This document shows, piece after piece, positions 8,421 through 17,310 of a stretch of DNA of 64,000 bases. The notes beneath the pieces were generated by a model. The model had not been told where the DNA came from. It saw nothing but the letters and a program-made list of their open reading frames with translations, and searched no databases. The stretch comes from BP-133 sp040756995 (GTDB taxonomy: Bacteria; Actinomycetota; Acidimicrobiia; IMCC26256; BP-133). The position numbers and the translations under genes are program-made. The DNA lies in the NCBI GenBank assembly GCA_040756995.1, contig JBFLYK010000001.1:186001-250000 (forward strand). The letters run 5' to 3'. Position 1 is the stretch's first letter. Each line of letters opens with the position of its first letter.

Positions 8421-9586
8421 GGTGCGATCAGGGTGGCCGCGGCCCGCCGGGCGGCGGTCAGCGCGGTGCCGGGGTCGGAGGCGAGGCAGGTGACGTGGCC
8501 GAGCTTGCGGCCGGGGCGGGGTTCCTTGCGGTAGAGGTGGACGTGCACCGTCGGGTCCTCGATGGCCTTGGGGACGGTCGTGCGCAGGTCGATGGGGTGG
8601 GCCGGAGCGAGGACGTTGACGGTGGCCGCGGCGGGGGCGAGGAGGTCGGTCGCTCCGAGGGGCCAGTCAAGGACGCCGCGCAGGTGGTTCTCGAACTGGG
8701 AGGTGGCGGCGGCGTCGATGGTGGCGTGGCCGCTGTTGTGGGGGCGGGTGGCGACCTCGTTGACAACCAGGTCGCCGCCGGGAGTGAGGAACAGTTCGAC
8801 GGCGAGGATGCCGGCCGCGTCGATGCCGTCGGCGATGCTGACGGCGAGGCTCGTGGCCCGGTGGGCGACGCCGGAGGGGATGCGGGCCGGGAGCACGAGC
8901 TCGCGGCAGATCCCGCCGCGCTGGTCGGTCTCGATCACTGGGTAGGTCGTCCACCAGCCCGAGGGGCGACGGGCGACGAGGACGGCCAGCTCCACGGCGA
9001 TGGGTACGGCGGCTTCGATGAGCCAGCGGGGAGAGGCGGAGGCCAGCCGGCTGGCCTCCAGCGCCGCCGGGCCGGTCACGATCTCGACCCCCCGGCCGTC
9101 ATAACCGCCGGTGGGAGCCTTGAGGACGACCGGCCAGCCATGGTCCCGAGCGAAGGCGGCGACGGCCCCGATGTCGCCCCGTTCGGCTTCGACGAACGCC
9201 GGCACCGGGAGCCCGGCGGCGGCCAGGGCCCGCCGAGCGTGGCTCTTGTCGCTGGCGAAGACGGCGGTGTCGGGCCGGGGCCGCACCCGATGCCCGGCCT
9301 CGGCGACCGCCCGCAGCAGGGCGGGTGGGGTGTGCTCGTGGTCGAGCGTGATGACGTCGCAGCCCTCGGCGAAGGCGAGCAGGGCCTCGAGGTCATGGTG
9401 GTCGCCCCGGTGGTGGGCGGCGCCGGCGAGCACGGCCGGGTCGGTGGCCCGGGGGGTGAGGGTGCGCAGGTCGACACCGAGGGCGATGGCGGCCTGGTGG
9501 GTCATGCGGGCGAGTTGGCCGCCGCCGATGATCCCGACGGTGGCCACCGGCGGGCAGCTCACGGCGGCGGCGCGAGTGGCGGTCAC
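8417..9586 (-). CDS. purK: N5-carboxyaminoimidazole ribonucleotide synthase (ATP-grasp)
   Basis: A 389-residue PurK. The N-terminal pre-ATP-grasp loop is VGIIGGGQLARMTHQAA. The ATP-grasp core follows (VLKAPTGGYDGRGV; ILAVELFLTPGGDLVVNEVA; RPHNSGHATIDA). It condenses AIR with bicarbonate using ATP, so it consumes HCO3-. GTG 9586 overlaps the stop of the PII-like gene by 4 bp. A decayed second purK-purE lies at 18.8-19.5 kb. Confidence 0.96.
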   Translation of the reverse strand: MTATRAAAVSCPPVATVGIIGGGQLARMTHQAAIALGVDLRTLTPRATDPAVLAGAAHHRGDHHDLEALLAFAEGCDVITLDHEHTPPALLRAVAEAGHRVRPRPDTAVFASDKSHARRALAAAGLPVPAFVEAERGDIGAVAAFARDHGWPVVLKAPTGGYDGRGVEIVTGPAALEASRLASASPRWLIEAAVPIAVELAVLVARRPSGWWTTYPVIETDQRGGICRELVLPARIPSGVAHRATSLAVSIADGIDAAGILAVELFLTPGGDLVVNEVATRPHNSGHATIDAAATSQFENHLRGVLDWPLGATDLLAPAAATVNVLAPAHPIDLRTTVPKAIEDPTVHVHLYRKEPRPGRKLGHVTCLASDPGTALTAARRAAATLIAP

Positions 9587-9909
9587 GTGAAGTACTCCGG
9601 GCGGCTGACCCAGGTATCGGAGACGAACAGCACGCCGTGGCGGTCGCTGAGGAGGCTGCGGACGGCGGCGACGAGGGCGTCGGCGCGCCCGTCGGCCACC
9701 ACGGTCAGGATCATGCGAAGCCCATCGCGGTCGTTGAAATGGAGGCGGCCCTGGTGCTCACCGTGGTGACCGAGCCCGCCCACGACCGGCAGGACGGTAT
9801 AGCCGATCGCGCCCCCGCCGGTGAGGAGGTCGGTGACGGCCGGGGCGTCGCTGGCGCCGACGACGACCTCGATCCGGGTCATGCGGGTCAGTCCGTCGTG
9901 GCGGCTCAT
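9583..9909 (-). CDS. PII-like protein linked to DabA
   Basis: A 108-residue small ferredoxin-like-fold protein of the PII/CPII type (RIEVVVGASDAPAVTDLLTG; GYTVLPVVGGLGHHGEHQGR). Such genes lie beside dabA or sbtA in other bacteria and are thought to sense nucleotides or bicarbonate and gate the transporter. The start at 9909 forms an ATGA overlap with dabA; an internal ATG at 9882 is an alternative. Its place between the pump and purK suggests it tunes bicarbonate supply, which is inference. Confidence 0.82.
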   Translation of the reverse strand: MSRHDGLTRMTRIEVVVGASDAPAVTDLLTGGGAIGYTVLPVVGGLGHHGEHQGRLHFNDRDGLRMILTVVADGRADALVAAVRSLLSDRHGVLFVSDTWVSRPEYFT

Positions 9910-12137
9910 GCCGGCCTCGCGGGCTGACCGTTCCCCGAGGCGAGCTCGTGCCACGAGTCGCTCGGTTGCCGCCACCACCACCGGCCGTCGTGGGGGTCGG
10001 GGACGGCGACGAGGTGGACCCACTCGCCGTCGAAGAGGTGCTGGAGCACCGGGTTGCGGGCGACGACGGCGTCGATCCGCTCCAGTGGCGCCTGGACGAC
10101 GCTGAGGAGCCGCAGCGGTTCGTGGTACGGGCCGTCGGGGCCGGCCACGGACTGCCAGGGCAGCCCGATGCGCAGGTCGTGGCCGTCACCGGCGATGACA
10201 CCGATCCCGGCGACGGGGTTGTGCAGCGCCTTGTCGCCCGCACCGTAGACGTCGGGGTCGACCGTCGAGAAGTAGTACTGGGCATTGATCCAGTGGGCCA
10301 CGACCATCGGCGCGGTGAGGATCGTCTCCAGCGCCGTGCCGTCGGGGTCGCCGGCGGGGTCGTAGGAGTGCAGGAACACCCGGCCCTCGAGGTCGACCCC
10401 CCGGGTCAGGGCCCGGGGGGCGGCGATGAAGGCGGCGTTGCGGGCCAGGCCCCACTCCGGGCGGGTCTCGGCCCAGTCCCCGGCCCGGGCCCGGGCCTGG
10501 CGGGTGGGATCGCCCCGGCCGGTGCCGGGCAGCCGGGCGAGGCGCTCGGCGGCGACCCGCTGGCCGGCGACGCCGAGGTCGGTCGCCAGTCGGGCCAGGA
10601 TCGGCCGGTGGGAGGCGGGGGCGAGGTGGGCGTCGAGCATGGTCACGACGTCGGTGGTGGTGTCGTGCTCGGCGGCGGCGAACCACACCTCCGGCCCGAT
10701 CGACAGGTCCCGGCGGGCGAGTTCGGCCCGGACCGCAGGGTCGTTGGCCAGGGCGGCGAGGCTGCGGGCGTTGGGGCCGCCCCGGTTGCCGCCGCAGGCG
10801 CCGCAGTCGAGGGAGGCGCCGTGGGGGTTCGCGGTCGTGGTCGACCCGTGCCCGCACAGCAGGACCAGCGGAGCGAAGCCGGCGGTCAGGCCCATCGTAC
10901 GTAGCGCCGCTTCCACCATCGTCGCGCCTTCGTCGAGGGTGATCCCGGCCGCGTCGACGCGGCCGGGCGAGGGCGCGAGGCGGACGGGTCGGCGGCCGGG
11001 GGCGAGGGTGCGGGCGGCGGCGAGGGGGCCGAGGATCCAGCCGGCGGCCTCGGCGGTGGCGAACATGGACAGCGGGCCGTGCCCGAGCGCCTCGAGGGTG
11101 GCGGCGGCGGCGACCGCAGCCCGGCGGCTCGGCCCGCCGACCTCGCCGACCTCGAGGTCGGGCTGGAGCAGCACCGGCGCCGACGGGTACGACTCGTCGG
11201 CGTCGGATGGCCGGAACCGGATCGGCGCGGCGAAGAACCCGGCGAACCCGAGCGTCTCGTACGGCCCGACCGCTTCGAGGTGGCGGCGCAGCGCTTCGCT
11301 GCGCGCGTCGATGCAGCAGACCACCTGCGCCGCCAGCCGGTCGGGACTCTGGTGAGCTACCCGCCGATCCAGCGAGGCGAGCAGGCGGGCCCGGTAGGCA
11401 GCCTCGGCCTCGGCCAGCGCGGCAGCCGCCGAGGCGGTGCCGGGCCACGGCGTGCCCGGGGGAACCATGCGGCTCGGGGACGGGTGGCGGGGCCCGCCGG
11501 CCAGGATGAGGCCGTCGGTGGCGAGCCCGATGGCCAGGAGCTCGACGAGGCGCAGCCGGGGCTGCGGGTCGCCGGGCGTGGCCCATTCATCGCACCACCG
11601 GGCGTAGCCGGCCCAGCCCGGACGCCGGGCCAGCTGACCGCGCAGCTCCGCGGCCGGATCGCTCACCGGTGCGATGGCGTCGAGGGCGGCCAACACCGCG
11701 TCGTCGGCCCGGCCGGGCAACTCGTTCAGGGCGGCGGTGAGGCGCCGACGGCCCATCCGCCGCCGCAACGCCGGATCGTGGGCGGCAAGACCCCGCCAGC
11801 GGAGGTAGGCGTCGCCGGGCGTGGCGGCCGGGCCGTGGTCGTCGACGAGGAGGGCGCACCAGCGGCCCACGAGGCGATCGACGACCGACGCCTCGTGGGG
11901 GTCGATCTCCTCGGCCCGGGTGCGGGGCGCAACCGGGCCGGGCGCGACGCCGGGGTAGCCGGCGGCGCCCAGCCACCGCTGGGCCTCGACCACGGCGCGG
12001 TGGAAGCCCTGGTCGATGAGCCCGAGGAGGGGGTTGACAGCGACGAACCGCTCGAGCGGCCACACCGGGGGGACGATCCGCGCCGCGGCGGCGATCCGGG
12101 TGGCCAAAACGGCCCGCTGAGCTGGAGTGCCCGTCAT
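9906..12137 (-). CDS. dabA: DabA, inorganic-carbon pump subunit (DUF2309)
   Basis: A 743-residue UPF0753/DUF2309 protein. The beta-carbonic-anhydrase-like zinc ligands are all present: Cys275 and Asp277 in CCIDARSEAL, His430 in LLCGHGSTTTANPHG and Cys445 in ASLDCGACGG. With DabB it forms a cation-driven complex that traps CO2 as bicarbonate in the cytoplasm. ATG 12137 (GGGAGGCAG upstream) overlaps the dabB stop by one base, so translation is coupled. A broken dabA duplicate lies at 5640-6001. Confidence 0.95.
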   Translation of the reverse strand: MTGTPAQRAVLATRIAAAARIVPPVWPLERFVAVNPLLGLIDQGFHRAVVEAQRWLGAAGYPGVAPGPVAPRTRAEEIDPHEASVVDRLVGRWCALLVDDHGPAATPGDAYLRWRGLAAHDPALRRRMGRRRLTAALNELPGRADDAVLAALDAIAPVSDPAAELRGQLARRPGWAGYARWCDEWATPGDPQPRLRLVELLAIGLATDGLILAGGPRHPSPSRMVPPGTPWPGTASAAAALAEAEAAYRARLLASLDRRVAHQSPDRLAAQVVCCIDARSEALRRHLEAVGPYETLGFAGFFAAPIRFRPSDADESYPSAPVLLQPDLEVGEVGGPSRRAAVAAAATLEALGHGPLSMFATAEAAGWILGPLAAARTLAPGRRPVRLAPSPGRVDAAGITLDEGATMVEAALRTMGLTAGFAPLVLLCGHGSTTTANPHGASLDCGACGGNRGGPNARSLAALANDPAVRAELARRDLSIGPEVWFAAAEHDTTTDVVTMLDAHLAPASHRPILARLATDLGVAGQRVAAERLARLPGTGRGDPTRQARARAGDWAETRPEWGLARNAAFIAAPRALTRGVDLEGRVFLHSYDPAGDPDGTALETILTAPMVVAHWINAQYYFSTVDPDVYGAGDKALHNPVAGIGVIAGDGHDLRIGLPWQSVAGPDGPYHEPLRLLSVVQAPLERIDAVVARNPVLQHLFDGEWVHLVAVPDPHDGRWWWRQPSDSWHELASGNGQPARPA

Positions 12138-13666
12138 CAGGCTGCCTCCCGGGCCGGCTCCGAGCGGGCCGGCGACAGGCGCGAGACCAACGCCTCGGAC
12201 GGTCGCTGGCCGATCCGGCCGCCGGCCGGCGCACAGCGCGCCAGCAAGACGAGCCTCAGCCGCTCGTGCCGCATGGCGGCACCGATCAGGGTCGCCGCCG
12301 CCACCATGGCCCCCAACAGCGGAGCGAGTGGCACGGAACGGTCGACGTGGTCGACGGCGCCGCCGAGAACCCGGTGGGCGGCCCAGGCCAGCGCCAGCGT
12401 GCCCGCCGCGGCGGCGGACGCCCGGACGCCAATCGGCCCGGCCACCCGGGCCGGCTGGGCGGCGAGGAGGGCCGTCCCGTGGCCGGCCGCCGCGGCCAGC
12501 GCCGCGCCGACCAGCCAGCGCTCCGGGGCAGCGACGTCGGCGGCCAGCGACCACCACGTCGCGGCTATTGCCCCGGCCGCGGCTCCGCCCGCCATCGCCG
12601 GTCCGACCTGCAGGCCGGCTCGGGCCGGCGCCCAGCGCCGCGCCGACAGGCGCCGAGCGATGGCGTCGCCGGCGCCCAGGAACCGGACCGACTTGTACAG
12701 CGCGTGACCGGCCAGGTGGGTGAGGGCCGCCACTGGGGCCCCGACCGCGACGGCCAGCAGCATGAAGCCCATCTGGACGCCGGTCGACTCCGCCAGGGTT
12801 CCCTTGACGTCGGGCCGGCCCTTTGTCGCCACCCAACCCACGACCACCGTTGCGCCGGCCGCGATGGCCAGCGCAGTCGCCGCCAGGCGCTGGGGCGCCA
12901 GCAGCGGCGTCGCCCGGACGAGCAGCACCGCCCCTGCGTTGACGGCACCGGCGTGCAGCAGCGCCGACACCGGCGTCGGGGCCGCCACCGTTCCCGGCAG
13001 CCATCGGGGCAGGGGGAGCTGCCCGGCCCGGGCCAGTGCTGCGACCACCAGCAGCAGCGCCACCACGGCACCCCACGAGCCGGCGGCCTCGCCGGTGAGC
13101 GCTTCGAGCCGGAGGTCCGAGCCCGCTCCGGCGAGCACAGCCAGCGCCACCATCAGGGCGAGATCGCCCGCCGCCAGCGCCAGGGCGGCCCGACGGCGGG
13201 CTGCCTGCCCCCCGGGGTCCCCCCGGTAACCGCACAGCCAGACCGTCCCGGCCGACCCCGCCACCCACCCGGCAACGAGGACGTCGAGGCGGGCGGCGGT
13301 GACGACCACCATGGTGGCCCCCAGCAGCACTGACGCACCGGCCGCGAACCGCCACGCCCGCTGGTCGCCGTCGAGGTTGCGCCGGGCGTACAGAAGGACC
13401 GTGGCGGCGACCAGCCCCACCACCGGGGCGAGCACCGCCGCGACGGCGTCGACCCGCAGCCAGGCCCGACCCTGCACCGCCAGCGCGACGTCGCCCCCCG
13501 CCGCGACCGCCACCGCCGACAGGAGCGCCGCGCCAGCCGTCGTCACGGCGCAGCCCGCAGCGACCGCGACCGCGTGGGGTGAACGCCGCCGCCCCCACGC
13601 TGCGATCAGCACGGCGGAGAGGAACGGGAGGCCAGCGAGGAGAACGAGCAAGACGGAAAGAAGCAC
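12137..13666 (-). CDS. dabB: DabB, NuoL/ND5-like membrane subunit of the inorganic-carbon pump
   Basis: A 509-residue polytopic protein of the proton-conducting antiporter family. It has about 13 hydrophobic segments, PLPRWLPGTVAAPTPVSALL in the conserved channel helix and THLAGHALYKSVRFLGAGDA. The order dabB-dabA identifies it as DabB rather than a complex I subunit. GTG 13666 has no good ribosome site, and only about 5-10 bases separate the -10 from it, so the transcript may be nearly leaderless. A strong sigma-70 promoter with the shared palindrome lies directly upstream (13676-13703). Confidence 0.93.
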   Translation of the reverse strand: MLLSVLLVLLAGLPFLSAVLIAAWGRRRSPHAVAVAAGCAVTTAGAALLSAVAVAAGGDVALAVQGRAWLRVDAVAAVLAPVVGLVAATVLLYARRNLDGDQRAWRFAAGASVLLGATMVVVTAARLDVLVAGWVAGSAGTVWLCGYRGDPGGQAARRRAALALAAGDLALMVALAVLAGAGSDLRLEALTGEAAGSWGAVVALLLVVAALARAGQLPLPRWLPGTVAAPTPVSALLHAGAVNAGAVLLVRATPLLAPQRLAATALAIAAGATVVVGWVATKGRPDVKGTLAESTGVQMGFMLLAVAVGAPVAALTHLAGHALYKSVRFLGAGDAIARRLSARRWAPARAGLQVGPAMAGGAAAGAIAATWWSLAADVAAPERWLVGAALAAAAGHGTALLAAQPARVAGPIGVRASAAAAGTLALAWAAHRVLGGAVDHVDRSVPLAPLLGAMVAAATLIGAAMRHERLRLVLLARCAPAGGRIGQRPSEALVSRLSPARSEPAREAA

Positions 13667-13675
13667 GCCACGGAG

Positions 13676-13703
13676 TAAATACGATTTATGATTCGCATGT
13701 CAA
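13676..13703 (-). promoter_or_regulatory. dabB promoter with embedded palindromic operator
   Basis: Reading the minus strand: TTGACA (13703-13698), a 16-bp spacer, then TATTTA (13681-13676), ending 9 bases before the GTG of dabB. The spacer contains GCGAATCATAAATCGT, a variant of the ACGAA-N6-TTCGT palindrome found in eight other promoter regions of this window. A protein bound there would block RNA polymerase, so repression is inferred. Confidence 0.7.
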
Positions 13704-14079
13704 CTAACGTCAATTGAGCTTCGTTCGTTGGTCGCTCCGGGTTGGCGCCCCCCTGACGGCCACGCTTCGTCGGTGGGTCGGGCAATGGGGCGAGCGGCAC
13801 CAACAAAGGCCGCGGTGGGACCGTCACCTTCAGGGTCCCGGGCGGCACGGCAAGCGGCCTCACCGCCATGGAGGCTTGAGCTTCGGCGGCGAGCGGGGCC
13901 GGCCGGCACGAGCGGCTGGGAACCGAAGGCCGAGCCGGAGTTGACCTGGCGGAGGCTGCTCGCGCCGTTGGCGTCGGCGGCATGAGCCAGCCGAGGCGCC
14001 GTTCGGCCGAACCGGGGCTCTCGCGCTGACCAGCGCCGGCGACGTGCCTCGCCTCGATCTGGCGGTGCAGGGCGACGGG
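13704..14079. other. Intergenic, no supported gene
   Basis: A 376-bp gap between the dabB promoter and the 3' end of the winged-helix gene. Open frames exist on both strands, but none has a ribosome site or recognisable product. Confidence 0.5.
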
Positions 14080-14406
14080 TTAGGCGCTGCGGCGGGACCG
14101 TCGGCGGCGGGTGGGCTGGAGCCGCCCGAGCGTCACCAAGAGCTCGCCGATGGAGTGGTCGTGTTCGAGCGGGTGGCGGAGGGGGGCGTCGGGATTGACG
14201 GCGTAGTGGTTGCGGCGGCCTTCCCGGGTCCGGGTGACATAGCCCTCATTGACGAGGTCGGCCACGATGGCCTGTGCGGCCCGCTCGGTGATCCCCACCC
14301 GGCTGGCGATGTCGCGACCCCTGATGTCCGGCTCCTCGGCGATGCAGACCAGGACGTGGGCATGGTTCGTGAGGAAGGTCCACGGGGGCTTCGACTCTCC
14401 GTCCAT
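14080..14406 (-). CDS. Small winged-helix (MarR/ArsR-type) regulator, copy 1
   Basis: A 108-residue wHTH protein: FLTNHAHVLVCIAEEPDIRG then RDIASRVGITERAAQAIVAD (recognition region), wing TREGRRNHYAVNP, and a basic tail (RRRRSRRSA). The start at 14406 was chosen by alignment with copy 2 (23836-24153); GAGGAG lies close upstream, and in-frame ATGs at 14424 and 14466 are alternatives. A third, broken copy lies at 17311. It is flanked by targets carrying the ACGAA-N6-TTCGT palindrome and has one itself, so it is the prime candidate for the factor reading that site (inference). Confidence 0.8.
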   Translation of the reverse strand: MDGESKPPWTFLTNHAHVLVCIAEEPDIRGRDIASRVGITERAAQAIVADLVNEGYVTRTREGRRNHYAVNPDAPLRHPLEHDHSIGELLVTLGRLQPTRRRRSRRSA

Positions 14407-14464
14407 CTGCTCCTCAAGCCGCATTTTTTCGACCACCACGAACCCGTACTGCGTCGTCGAGGTC

Positions 14465-14480
14465 ACGAATCATGCTACGT
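14465..14480. promoter_or_regulatory. Palindromic operator upstream of winged-helix copy 1
   Basis: ACGAATCATGCTACGT: half-sites ACGAA and TACGT spaced by six bases, the same geometry as the sites at 14880 and 24938. No clear -35/-10 pair is visible around it. The position, 59 bp before the chosen start, suggests autoregulation. Confidence 0.5.
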
Positions 14481-14591
14481 CATCATGGCCCGGCATGGTG
14501 CGCGCCTGCTCGCCGTGGGCATGCGTGCGAACGTTGCGCTCGGCTCCCGGAGGGGTCGGTCCGCTCCGGCGAGCGCGTCCTCTGCGCATGA

Positions 14592-14724
14592 GGGATCGCA
14601 AGATGACGACTTGGGCGTTCGCCGTTTGCGGGTGGTCGGAGGTCCCCGCTGAGGGACCATTGACCTCGACGCGGCGAGACCGCTCTCACCACCCCGAACG
14701 CGCAGATCGTCATCTCGCGATCCC
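14592..14724. repeat. Imperfect 30-bp terminal inverted repeats (MITE-like, 133 bp)
   Basis: Bases 14592-14621 and 14695-14724 are inverted repeats matching at 26 of 30 positions (outer ends GGGATCGC and GCGATCCC), with weaker similarity continuing inward (GGGTGGT). Between them is a 73-bp centre with no coding sense. The size and ends suggest a miniature inverted-repeat element or the ends of a deleted IS. A long RNA hairpin is an alternative reading. Confidence 0.6.
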
Positions 14725-14871
14725 TTGGGTCTTCGGGCCTCCGGCGCCGGGCCGACGGTGGCGCTGACGTCGACGGTGATGTCGGCCCACTCGGCGATGC
14801 AGGACGGATCTTTCACAAGTCCGGCGGTGTCGACATCTGGCCTCCCGCCCGAGGAACCCGATATGACGTAG

Positions 14872-14900
14872 TATTCATCACGAAGCAGACTTCGTACTAC
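14872..14900 (+). promoter_or_regulatory. Promoter with perfect ACGAA-N6-TTCGT operator
   Basis: TATTCA (14872-14877), 17-bp spacer, TACTAC (14895-14900). The spacer holds the exact palindrome ACGAAGCAGACTTCGT (14880-14895). It drives the DUF6671 gene at 14915, so the 5' leader is about 10 bases or less. Confidence 0.65.
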
Positions 14901-14914
14901 GCTCAGGGGCCATC

Positions 14915-15757
14915 ATGTCGAGTGCGAGTCGCTGGCAGCTGGGGACCGGTCGGGCCGCGCTGGGGACGTTGCACGGCAAGGCCCCACTGGTCGCGCCGCC
15001 CCTGGAAAGCCTCGGTTTCGAGGTGGTCCTAGCGGACTTGGACACGAATCGGTTCGGCACCTTCACCGGTGAGGTGCCCCGCCCTGGCTCCGCCCAACAG
15101 GTCGTCGAGTTGAAGGCTCGCGCCGCGGCGCGAGCGGCGGACCTGCCGGTCGGCCTGGCCAGCGAGGGTTCCTTCGGCCCGCACCCCGATACGCCGCTGG
15201 TGACCGTCGATCTCGAGCTGGTGTGCCTGGTCGATGTGACCACGGACCTGGTGGTGGTTGGTCGGGCCTCGAGCCTGAGAACAGCGGCGGCGGCGATGAC
15301 CGCCGGCTCGGTGGACGAGCTGGAGGGCTTCTGCGGGCGAGTCGGCTTCGGTGCCCAGGCGTTGGTCGTGCGACCGGCGACGGGCGCCTCGGCGCCGATC
15401 TTCAAGGGCGTGCACGAACGCGACGAGCTGCGCCGGGCCATCGCCACCGTGGTCGAAGCAACCGGCGCCCCGGCCAGGGTCGAGACCGATCTCCGGGCCG
15501 ATCGCTGCCCGACCCGGCGGCCGGTCATCGCGGCGGCGGCCGAGGACTTGGCCGCTCGCCTCACCTCGCGGTGTCCCGACTGCGGCCGGCCGGGGTTCGG
15601 TCCTGTCGACGCCGAGCGTGGTCGTGCCTGCGGGCTGTGCGGGCTGCCCACCAGGGGGGTCGCCCGCCTGATCTCGGGCTGCGCCTGCGGCTTCCGGAGG
15701 GCCGGGCCCGACGCCGGGCCCGCCGACCCCGCGACCTGCGACTCCTGCAACCCCTGA
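14915..15757 (+). CDS. DUF6671-like protein with C-terminal zinc ribbon
   Basis: A 280-residue protein. The first 200 residues contain APPLESLGFEVVLADLDTNR, FGTFTGEVPRPGSAQ and GLASEGSFGPHPDTPLVTVD, which I recognise as the DUF6671 pattern (function unknown). The tail carries a cysteine cluster (CPDCG, CGLCG, CACG, CDSC), probably one or two zinc sites. The promoter at 14872-14900 has the shared palindrome, tying it to the dabAB/Mn group. No membrane segment. It stands alone between the regulator and icd. Confidence 0.75.
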   Translation: MSSASRWQLGTGRAALGTLHGKAPLVAPPLESLGFEVVLADLDTNRFGTFTGEVPRPGSAQQVVELKARAAARAADLPVGLASEGSFGPHPDTPLVTVDLELVCLVDVTTDLVVVGRASSLRTAAAAMTAGSVDELEGFCGRVGFGAQALVVRPATGASAPIFKGVHERDELRRAIATVVEATGAPARVETDLRADRCPTRRPVIAAAAEDLAARLTSRCPDCGRPGFGPVDAERGRACGLCGLPTRGVARLISGCACGFRRAGPDAGPADPATCDSCNP

Positions 15758-15776
15758 GCCCACCAAAGGCAACAAA

Positions 15777-15804
15777 TTGACGAATAGAATTTCATGTGTT
15801 TAAG
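15777..15804 (+). promoter_or_regulatory. icd promoter with operator-like palindrome
   Basis: TTGACG (15777-15782), 16-bp spacer, TTTAAG (15799-15804). The operator variant ACGAATAGAATTTCAT covers 15780-15795. A start point 7-8 bases on would fall at the ATG 15812, suggesting a leaderless mRNA. Confidence 0.6.
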
Positions 15805-15811
15805 TGCGGCC

Positions 15812-17272
15812 ATGATGACGGGGCAGCGAACGGGCAGAGCGGGTGCGGTGCCGGTGACGGTCGCTCACGGCGACGGGATCGGGCCGGAGATCATGGGCGC
15901 CACCTTGGCGGTGCTGGAGGCGGCCGGCGCGCAGCTCGACGTCGAGACGATCGAGATCGGCGAGGCGGTCTACGCTGCCGGCCACCCGGCCGGGATCACC
16001 GCTGGCGCGCTCGAGTCGATCCGCCGGACGGGGGTGTTCCTCAAGGCGCCGATCACCACCCCCCAGGGCGGGGGCTTCAAGAGCTTGAACGTGACGGTGC
16101 GCAAGACGTTCGGGCTGTTCGCCAACGTCAGGCCGTGTGTCGCCTACGCGCCGTTCGTGGCGACCAAGCACCCGGGGATGGACGTGGTCATCGTCCGGGA
16201 GAACGAGGAGGACCTCTACGCCGGGATCGAGCACCGCCAGACCGACGAGGTCGTGCAGTGCCTGAAGCTGATATCCCGTCCCGGCTGTGAGCGGATCGTG
16301 CGGTACGCCTTCGAGTACGCCCGGGCCCACGGGCGGGCCAAGGTGACGGCGTTCACCAAGGACAACATCATGAAGATGACCGATGGCCTCTTCCATCGGG
16401 TCTTCGACGAGGTCGCCGCCGAGTACCCAGACGTCGAGCCCGAGCACTGGATCGTCGACATCGGTGCCGCCAAGCTGGCCGACACTCCCGGCGCCTTCGA
16501 TGTCGTGGTCCTCCCGAACCTCTACGGCGACATCCTCTCCGACGTCGCAGCCCAGATCGCCGGGTCGGTGGGGTTGGCGCCGAGCGCCAACGTCGGCGCG
16601 ACCTGCGCCATGTTCGAGGCGATCCACGGGTCGGCCCCCCGCCGGGCCGGCCAGGACGTCGCCAACCCCTCGGGGCTCCTGCTCGCCGCCGTCCAGCTGC
16701 TGGTGCACATCGGGCAGGGCGAGGTCGCCACCCGCGTCCACAACGCCTGGCTGCGCGCCATCGAGGACGGCGTGCACACCTACGACGTCTTCGACCCGGC
16801 GGTGTCACGCCAGCAGGTGGGCACCAAGGCCTTCGCCGCTGCGGTGATCGATCGTCTCGGGCAGGTCCCCGAGCACCTGCCCGCCGTGGATTACCAGTCG
16901 AGCCGTCCGATCACCGTGGAAGTCCCGCCTCGGCCGCCCGCTCACAAGGTCCAGGTCGGTATCGACGTGTTCATCCACGACGCCGGTACCAACCCCGACG
17001 ACCTCGCCGCCCGGCTGTTGCCGCTGGCTGGCGACCTGCGCCTCGACATGCTCTCCAACCGGGGCCAGAAGGTGTGGCCCGGCGGCGCGCCCGAGACGCT
17101 CTGCACCGACCACTGGCGCTGCCGGTTCCTGGCCCGGAACGGCGCCACCAGTGCGGCGAGCGCAGTGGCGCTGCAGGGCCGGCTCGTCGCCGCAGGCATC
17201 GAACCGGTCAAGACCGAGGGCCTCTACACCTTCGACGGCGAACCCGGCTTCACCAAGGGCCAGGGGCAGTGA
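15812..17272 (+). CDS. icd: NADP-type isocitrate dehydrogenase, long Thermus-like form
   Basis: A 486-residue isocitrate/isopropylmalate dehydrogenase family member. It shows the substrate region NVTVRKTFGLFANVRPC, the metal-binding Asp motif NLYGDILSDVAAQIAGSVGL and the cofactor loop EAIHGSAPRRAGQDVANPSG. The extra C-terminal domain of about 140 residues is typical of T. thermophilus-type Icd. It converts isocitrate to 2-oxoglutarate with release of CO2. I start it at ATG 15812, which lacks a ribosome site but coincides with the predicted transcript start. The shared palindrome suggests co-regulation with inorganic-carbon uptake. Confidence 0.9.
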   Translation: MMTGQRTGRAGAVPVTVAHGDGIGPEIMGATLAVLEAAGAQLDVETIEIGEAVYAAGHPAGITAGALESIRRTGVFLKAPITTPQGGGFKSLNVTVRKTFGLFANVRPCVAYAPFVATKHPGMDVVIVRENEEDLYAGIEHRQTDEVVQCLKLISRPGCERIVRYAFEYARAHGRAKVTAFTKDNIMKMTDGLFHRVFDEVAAEYPDVEPEHWIVDIGAAKLADTPGAFDVVVLPNLYGDILSDVAAQIAGSVGLAPSANVGATCAMFEAIHGSAPRRAGQDVANPSGLLLAAVQLLVHIGQGEVATRVHNAWLRAIEDGVHTYDVFDPAVSRQQVGTKAFAAAVIDRLGQVPEHLPAVDYQSSRPITVEVPPRPPAHKVQVGIDVFIHDAGTNPDDLAARLLPLAGDLRLDMLSNRGQKVWPGGAPETLCTDHWRCRFLARNGATSAASAVALQGRLVAAGIEPVKTEGLYTFDGEPGFTKGQGQ

Positions 17273-17310
17273 CCCCCGCCGAGTCCGCACGGCGCGACCG
17301 ACCCTGAGCT

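Noticed and set aside
9906..13598. A single 1230-codon minus-strand frame spanning dabA and part of dabB
   Set aside because: The first 490 codons are an out-of-frame reading of dabB; DabA starts at ATG 12137, which has a ribosome site and family homology from there on.
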